Positions 59,758-64,000 of a stretch of 64,000 nucleotides of DNA are shown piece after piece (positions within the stretch are counted from its first letter, which is position 1; every line of letters starts with the position of its first letter). Source of the stretch: Deltaproteobacteria bacterium (GTDB lineage: Bacteria; Myxococcota; Myxococcia; Myxococcales; 40CM-4-68-19); the NCBI GenBank assembly GCA_005879315.1, contig VBLC01000040.1, forward strand, positions 113,037 through 177,036. Reading direction: 5' to 3'. Both the position numbers and the translations under genes were made by a program. The notes under the pieces were generated by a model. The model was not told the DNA's origin. It saw only the letters and a program-made list of their open reading frames with translations, and did not search any database.

Positions 59758-62295
59758 CTACCGCTTGTACCTCGGCAAACGAATGCCCTGTTTGAGCGCC
59801 GGCTCGAACAGATCGCCGACCTTCCGGATGCGCTCCGGCATCATTCGCAAATTGAATTGCGCGGGATCGAGCCCGGTCTCGACCTCTTCCCATTTCAAGG
59901 GCGCGCTGACCGGCGCGCCGGCCACGCCGCGCAGCGAATAAGGCGCGATCACCGTCTTCCCATATCCGTTCTGCATGCAATCGAAATAGAGCCGGCCGCT
60001 GCGCGAGGCCTTGGAGCGCTCGAGGGTGATCTCCTTCACCTGCTTGGCGAGCGTCTCGCCCACGGAGAGCGCAAAGGACTGCGCGTCGTCGTAGGTATGT
60101 CCCGCCGCCAGCGGGACGAAGACGTGCAGGCCGCGCTTGCCGCTCGTCTTCACCACGCTGGGCAGGCCGAGGCGCGCGAACATCCCGCGGAGGATCTGCG
60201 CGACCTCGATGGCCTGCTCGATGCCGCGCTCCTCGGCCGGATCGAGATCGAACAGCACCCAGTCGGGCTGCGTCAGGCTGTCCATCCGCGAGTGCCAGAT
60301 GTGCAGCTCGAGCGCCGAATGCTGCGCCAGCCAGCGCAGGGTCTCGGGCCGATCGGCCACCAGGTGGCGCGCGGCGCCGCCTTTCGTGCGGAGAGGAGTC
60401 TCGACCACCGTCATCCACGGCTCGGCGTCGCTGCCAGTGTTCTGCTGGAACCAGCGGCTCTTCTCGATCCCTTGATTCCAGTGGACGACCGCCAGCGGCC
60501 GGCCGGCGAGCGCGCGCAGAAGGGGCCCTGCGACCGCTTCGTAGTAGGCGGCGACGTCCGCCTTGGTGATGCGGTCCTTCGGATAGAGGAGGCGATCAGG
60601 GTTCGAGAGCTGCACTGCGGGCGCTTGCGAAGGCGCGCTCGCGCTCTTGCTCGAGCTCGTCGCTTTTCTCGATCTCGCGCGCGAAGTCGAGGTCGGGGTT
60701 TTCGTTCCCGGCGCTGCCGGTGTTTCTCGAATGCACTCTTCGGGCAACTTGTCCGCCCGGAGGCCCTGGAACGACGGGTGGCGCAGCTTGCCGTCGCTGG
60801 TCCACTCGGTGAACCGCACCTGCGCGACCAGCCGCGGCTTCGCCCAGTGAGCATCGCGCATCCGCGGCGCTCCGCGCGCCAGGGGAGAATCGACCTCGTC
60901 CTCCAGGAGCTGCTTCTTCAGCTCCGCCCGCATCTTCGAGGAGAATCCCGTCCCCACCTTGCCGGCGAATTCATATCCGCCGCGCCCATCGGCCACCGCG
61001 AGCAAAAGCGCGCCGAGCGACCCGGCCTGCGCGCCCTTCCCCGGCGTCCATCCCACCACCGCCAGCTCCTGCGTGGCCTGGGCCTTGAGCTTGAGCCACT
61101 CGCGCGAGCGGCCCTTCTCGTAGAGCGAGCGCGGCGCCTTGAGGATCAATCCCTCCATCCCGCGCCGCCGCATCGCCTCGAGCGCCTCGTCGACGGTTCC
61201 GGGCACCTCCTCGGACCGCTGCACTTCCGGCGGCGAATTGGAGAGCACGCTGCGCAAGAGATCGCGCCGCTCCTCGAGCGGCCGGCCGCGCAGGTCCTCG
61301 CCGTCGAGCCGCAGGAGGTCGAAGGCGAAGAGCACGCCGTCCGTCTTCCCCTGCTGGATCAGCTCGAAGCGCGGCACTCCGTCGGGGTCGAGCACAGCCA
61401 CCTCGCCGTCGAGGACCGCATCGCCCACCACGATCTGGGAGAGAGCGCGCGCCACGCCGGGAAAGCGGCCGGCGAGGTCGAGCTTGTTGCGCGACCACAT
61501 CGCCACGCGCCGGTTGGAGACCGCGCTCAGCGCGCGGTAGCCGTCGTACTTCACTTCCTTGATCCACTCGCCCTCGGGAGCCTCGGCGACCAGGGTCGCG
61601 AGCATCGGCGGAAAGAATTCCTCGAGGATCTTCTCCGGTGGCGCGCGCGGGGCCCGCAGCGCGCCGGCCCGCTCGGGGCCGCGCGTCAGGACCCGGCCGC
61701 TCACCACCGACTCGGGACGCTCCGTGACGACGTCGTAGGAGGGGTTCTCCTTTCCGTCCTTCGCCTTGAACATCAGCCACTGCGCCTTCCCCGGCGCGCC
61801 GCCGTGCGTGCGCACCAGATGCCATTGCCCGCGCAGCTTCTTGCCGTTGAGCTCGACGAGGATGTGCCCCTTCTTGCGCTGTTGCGAGAGCTGCCCGGGC
61901 GGCACGGAGTCGCAGGTGCCGCTGTCCCAGATGAGCGAATCGCCGGCGCCATACTCGCCGTCGGGAATGCGCCCTTCGAAGCTGCCGTACTCGAGCGGGT
62001 GGTCCTCGGTCTGGATCGCCAGCCGCTTGACTGCGGGGTCGTAGCTCGGCCCCTTGGGGACCGACCAGCTGGCAAGAGCGCCATCGATCTCGAGGCGCAC
62101 GTCGTAATGGAGCCGCGTGGCGTCGTGCTTGTGCACCACGAACGTAGGCTGCCCGTGCTCGGGCGCCTTGCCGGGTGCCGGCTCCGGCGTGACGGCGAAG
62201 TCGCGCTTGGCCTCGTATTCTGGAAGCCGTCGGCTCAAGGCAGCGCCCGTACGCCTGGCCGTGCGCTTGCCGGTCTTTGCGGGCTTGCGCGCCAT
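59758..62295 (-). CDS. ligD: Multifunctional DNA ligase D (PE-ligase-polymerase order)
   Basis: Non-homologous end-joining ligase of 845 residues. Domain order: 3'-phosphoesterase (FVVHKHDATRLHYDVRLEID, about 20-160), ATP-dependent ligase with the adenylated Lys249 in KEVKYDGYRAL plus EGLILKAP and LKLKAQ, then a linker rich in Ser/Thr, and the AEP-type polymerase with DWVLFDLDP. This PE-Lig-Pol order is like Pseudomonas rather than Mycobacterium. The ATG at 62295 is chosen; a GTG at 62316 is also possible. No ku gene is in the window. Confidence 0.93.
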   Translation of the reverse strand: MARKPAKTGKRTARRTGAALSRRLPEYEAKRDFAVTPEPAPGKAPEHGQPTFVVHKHDATRLHYDVRLEIDGALASWSVPKGPSYDPAVKRLAIQTEDHPLEYGSFEGRIPDGEYGAGDSLIWDSGTCDSVPPGQLSQQRKKGHILVELNGKKLRGQWHLVRTHGGAPGKAQWLMFKAKDGKENPSYDVVTERPESVVSGRVLTRGPERAGALRAPRAPPEKILEEFFPPMLATLVAEAPEGEWIKEVKYDGYRALSAVSNRRVAMWSRNKLDLAGRFPGVARALSQIVVGDAVLDGEVAVLDPDGVPRFELIQQGKTDGVLFAFDLLRLDGEDLRGRPLEERRDLLRSVLSNSPPEVQRSEEVPGTVDEALEAMRRRGMEGLILKAPRSLYEKGRSREWLKLKAQATQELAVVGWTPGKGAQAGSLGALLLAVADGRGGYEFAGKVGTGFSSKMRAELKKQLLEDEVDSPLARGAPRMRDAHWAKPRLVAQVRFTEWTSDGKLRHPSFQGLRADKLPEECIRETPAAPGTKTPTSTSRARSRKATSSSKSASAPSQAPAVQLSNPDRLLYPKDRITKADVAAYYEAVAGPLLRALAGRPLAVVHWNQGIEKSRWFQQNTGSDAEPWMTVVETPLRTKGGAARHLVADRPETLRWLAQHSALELHIWHSRMDSLTQPDWVLFDLDPAEERGIEQAIEVAQILRGMFARLGLPSVVKTSGKRGLHVFVPLAAGHTYDDAQSFALSVGETLAKQVKEITLERSKASRSGRLYFDCMQNGYGKTVIAPYSLRGVAGAPVSAPLKWEEVETGLDPAQFNLRMMPERIRKVGDLFEPALKQGIRLPRYKR

Positions 62296-62321
62296 TCCGG
62301 TAGGGTCGCCATGCACGCAAG

Positions 62322-63158
62322 CTATCGCAAGAAAGAGAGCAAGAGCTCATTCACGCGGTCGGGGGCGTCGGCCTGCACCCAATGGCTCGTGCCGGGGATG
62401 CGCTCGAGGCGAGCGTCGCGCACCCAGCGCGGGTCGGGCTGCGCCATCTCCGAGCCGAGCCAGCGATCGGGCTCGCCCCAGATGACCAGCGCGGGCTTGT
62501 CGATCACCTGCCAGCGCGGCGATCGATATCGCGCAGCGGCGCGGTAGTAATTGATCGGGCCGGTCGGATCGCGCAGTGCGCGCGCGATGGTCTCGATGGT
62601 CTGTTCATCATAGGCGTCGCGGCGCGCCGGTGTGGAGCGGAAGAGACGGCGCAGCGACTGGCGCACGCTCCGCTCGGGCAGCCAGGGCAGCTGGAAGAAG
62701 AAGAAGTACCAGCTCCTCCGCAGCTGCCGCAGCGTGCGCAGCGCGCGTCGCATCTGCTGCGGATGCGGAATGTTGAGCACCGCCAGCTTGCCGAGCTGCT
62801 GCGGATGCCACATGGCGAAGTGCCAGGCGATGTATCCGCCCCAGTCGTGGCCGACCACGTGCGCCGAGCTGCGGCCGAGAGCTGCGATCAGACCTGACAC
62901 ATCCTGGGCCAGCTTTTCGAGTCGATAGGCCGCGACGCCGCGGGGCTTGTCGGAATCGCCGTATCCGCGCAGGTCGGGAGCGACGGCGCGATATCCCGCG
63001 GCAGCCAGCGCCGGCAGCTGCTTGCGCCAGGTGATCGAGCATTCCGGAAATCCATGCAGGAGCAGCACCAGCGGGCCGTTCTCCGGTCCCGCCGTGATGC
63101 AGTGCAGGCCCACTTCGCCCGCATCGACCAGCACGCTACGCCCCCAGCGTCTTGACAA
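62322..63158 (-). CDS. Alpha/beta hydrolase, epoxide-hydrolase-like
   Basis: A 278-residue alpha/beta hydrolase. The oxyanion motif HGFPECSITWR, the nucleophile elbow VGHDWGGYIAW with Asp instead of Ser, and a late GTSHWVQADAP (catalytic His) point to the epoxide-hydrolase/haloalkane-dehalogenase group. The Asp nucleophile makes an esterase less likely. The TTG at 63158 is the longest start; a GTG at 63134 is an alternative. It lies 26 nt upstream of ligD, so both may be cotranscribed. Confidence 0.87.
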   Translation of the reverse strand: MSRRWGRSVLVDAGEVGLHCITAGPENGPLVLLLHGFPECSITWRKQLPALAAAGYRAVAPDLRGYGDSDKPRGVAAYRLEKLAQDVSGLIAALGRSSAHVVGHDWGGYIAWHFAMWHPQQLGKLAVLNIPHPQQMRRALRTLRQLRRSWYFFFFQLPWLPERSVRQSLRRLFRSTPARRDAYDEQTIETIARALRDPTGPINYYRAAARYRSPRWQVIDKPALVIWGEPDRWLGSEMAQPDPRWVRDARLERIPGTSHWVQADAPDRVNELLLSFLR

Positions 63159-63251
63159 AACCTCGCCGGCTCAGCTTCGTCTCCTCCGACATCGCGCGCC
63201 TCCGGGAAGGTCGATCGCCATACACCTTGAGCGCGCGAAAGGGGAAGCCCG

Positions 63252-63761
63252 ATGCGCGGCACCATCCTCATTCTGGTCGGTCCCGAGTACGAAGACCTCG
63301 AGGTCTGGTATCCCAAGCTCCGCCTCGAGGAGGCCGGCTTCGAAGTGAAGCTCGCCGGCCTGGGCGAGCGCGAATATCGCGGCAAGCACGGCTATCCCTG
63401 CCCGGTGGACGGCGCGGTCGGAGACTTTCCCGCCGCCGGTCTTGCGGGCATCGTCGCCCCGGGCGGCTGGGCGCCGGACAAGATCCGCCGCGACAAGAAT
63501 GCGCTGCAGCGCGTGCGAGAGGTGCACGAGGCGGGCAAGATGGTGGCGACCATCTGCCACGGTCCCTGGATCCTCATTTCCGCGGGCATCGTCCGCGGCC
63601 GCAGGCTCACCTCGACGGTCGGCATCCGGGACGACGTCATCAACGCCGGCGCCGAATGGGTCGATCAGCCGGCGGTGATCGACGGCAACATCGTCTCCTC
63701 GCGCGTGCCCAAGGACCTGCCTGCCTTCGGCCGCGCGATGCTCGAAGTGCTCAATCGATAA
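63252..63761 (+). CDS. DJ-1/PfpI family protein
   Basis: A 169-residue class-I glutamine-amidotransferase-like protein. The nucleophile-elbow Cys is in VATICHGPWILISAG with the His right after it; an acidic partner is in YEDLEVWYP near the N-terminus. The length and the PVDGAVGDF stretch match the PfpI/YhbO group, linked to stress protection and deglycase or protease activities that remain debated. The ATG at 63252 is used. A prolyl-oligopeptidase gene starts 20 nt downstream. Confidence 0.9.
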   Translation: MRGTILILVGPEYEDLEVWYPKLRLEEAGFEVKLAGLGEREYRGKHGYPCPVDGAVGDFPAAGLAGIVAPGGWAPDKIRRDKNALQRVREVHEAGKMVATICHGPWILISAGIVRGRRLTSTVGIRDDVINAGAEWVDQPAVIDGNIVSSRVPKDLPAFGRAMLEVLNR

Positions 63762-63781
63762 TCTTCGCTCGAGGAGTGCGC

Positions 63782-64000
63782 ATGCTCTTCAAGAGGATGG
63801 CCGCCGTCTTTCTTGCGCTCGCGGCCTGCACCGCCAGCGCGCCGCAGACGAGGCCCACGCCGCTCGCTCCGCAGCCGCCGATCGCGCGAAAGGAGCCCAA
63901 GGACGTCACCGTCCACGGCGACAAGCGCATCGACGACTATTTCTGGCTGCGGAACAAGGGCACGCCGGAGGTGGAAAGGTATCTGCGCGCCGAGACCGCT
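63782..64000 (+). CDS. Prolyl oligopeptidase (S9A) lipoprotein, 5' part only
   Basis: The first 73 codons of a gene cut by the window end. GAGGAG lies 5 nt before the ATG. The product starts with a lipoprotein signal (LFKRMAAVFLALAACTAS, lipobox Cys), followed by a Pro-rich spacer and the typical start of a prolyl oligopeptidase propeller domain (VHGDKRIDDYFWLRNKGTPE). The catalytic Ser/Asp/His lie beyond the window, so activity cannot be judged here. Confidence 0.82.
   Translation, partial: MLFKRMAAVFLALAACTASAPQTRPTPLAPQPPIARKEPKDVTVHGDKRIDDYFWLRNKGTPEVERYLRAETA

Noticed and set aside
63152..63157. TTGACA as a promoter for the PfpI gene
   Set aside because: It overlaps the start of the alpha/beta hydrolase gene, has no acceptable -10 at 16-18 bp and lies about 95 bp from the PfpI ATG.

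Overview
This 64 kb window is GC-rich, very densely packed bacterial chromosome, with GC-loving third codon positions, frequent GTG/TTG starts and many 1-4 nt stop/start overlaps. The gene set includes a box-type benzoyl-CoA pathway with a BoxR regulator, a FYDLN-type zinc ribbon, many lipoproteins, an ECF sigma/caspase operon, a LigD of PE-ligase-polymerase order and two OPT transporters. This fits a myxobacterium or related member of Myxococcota. That placement is inferred from gene content and was not tested by phylogeny. No rRNA, tRNA, CRISPR array, prophage or intact transposase was seen.

The main result is two probable selenoprotein genes 25 kb apart. A periplasmic rhodanese-like gene (11688-12092, minus) and a Bcp-type peroxiredoxin gene (37354-37797, plus) each contain one in-frame TGA exactly where the family has a redox cysteine. 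Each TGA is followed by a stable hairpin whose apical loop starts 22 nt after the TGA and begins with CGGG. The reading frame stays open and protein-like to a normal TAG stop. Together these suggest that the organism decodes UGA as selenocysteine.

Layout. 0.1-2.5 kb: a lipoprotein metallopeptidase and an enoyl-CoA hydratase. 2.7-6.5 kb: boxR divergent from boxC-boxB, with overlapping, apparently leaderless promoters and two BoxR-like boxes. 6.5-11.2 kb: thyX, then a tightly coupled run of crcB, a double-DUF190 gene, an alkyltransferase-like gene, a phosphoesterase, a thioesterase and a secreted protein. 11.2-11.7 kb: the remnant of a REP-associated tyrosine transposase between inverted REP arms. 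11.7-14.8 kb: rhodanese selenoprotein, GNAT, OPT transporter. 14.9-20.3 kb: a coiled-coil protein, the zinc ribbon, a SCO/DUF420/polyferredoxin operon, a small basic protein and a FAD oxidoreductase.

20.3-27.7 kb: a hybrid histidine kinase, the operon lipoprotein-sigma-anti-sigma-caspase-lipoprotein, and rtcB. 27.9-30.3 kb: a DUF1223 protein and a compact methyltransferase/PD-(D/E)XK nuclease pair. 30.2-37.3 kb (minus): a six-gene run including a HEAT-repeat/cyclophilin lipoprotein, a 5'-nucleotidase, a FecR-like protein and a homocysteine methyltransferase. 37.4-40.1 kb: selenoperoxiredoxin, an erythromycin-esterase-family protein and a ribokinase-family kinase. 40.1-49.5 kb: a tripartite RND efflux operon divergent from its probable MarR regulator, then a MacAB-like ABC system. 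49.5-64 kb: metabolic and repair genes (SDR, metallo-hydrolase, PEBP, D-2-hydroxyacid dehydrogenase, second OPT transporter, PEP synthase, aminotransferase, LigD, alpha/beta hydrolase, DJ-1/PfpI) and the start of a prolyl oligopeptidase cut by the window end.
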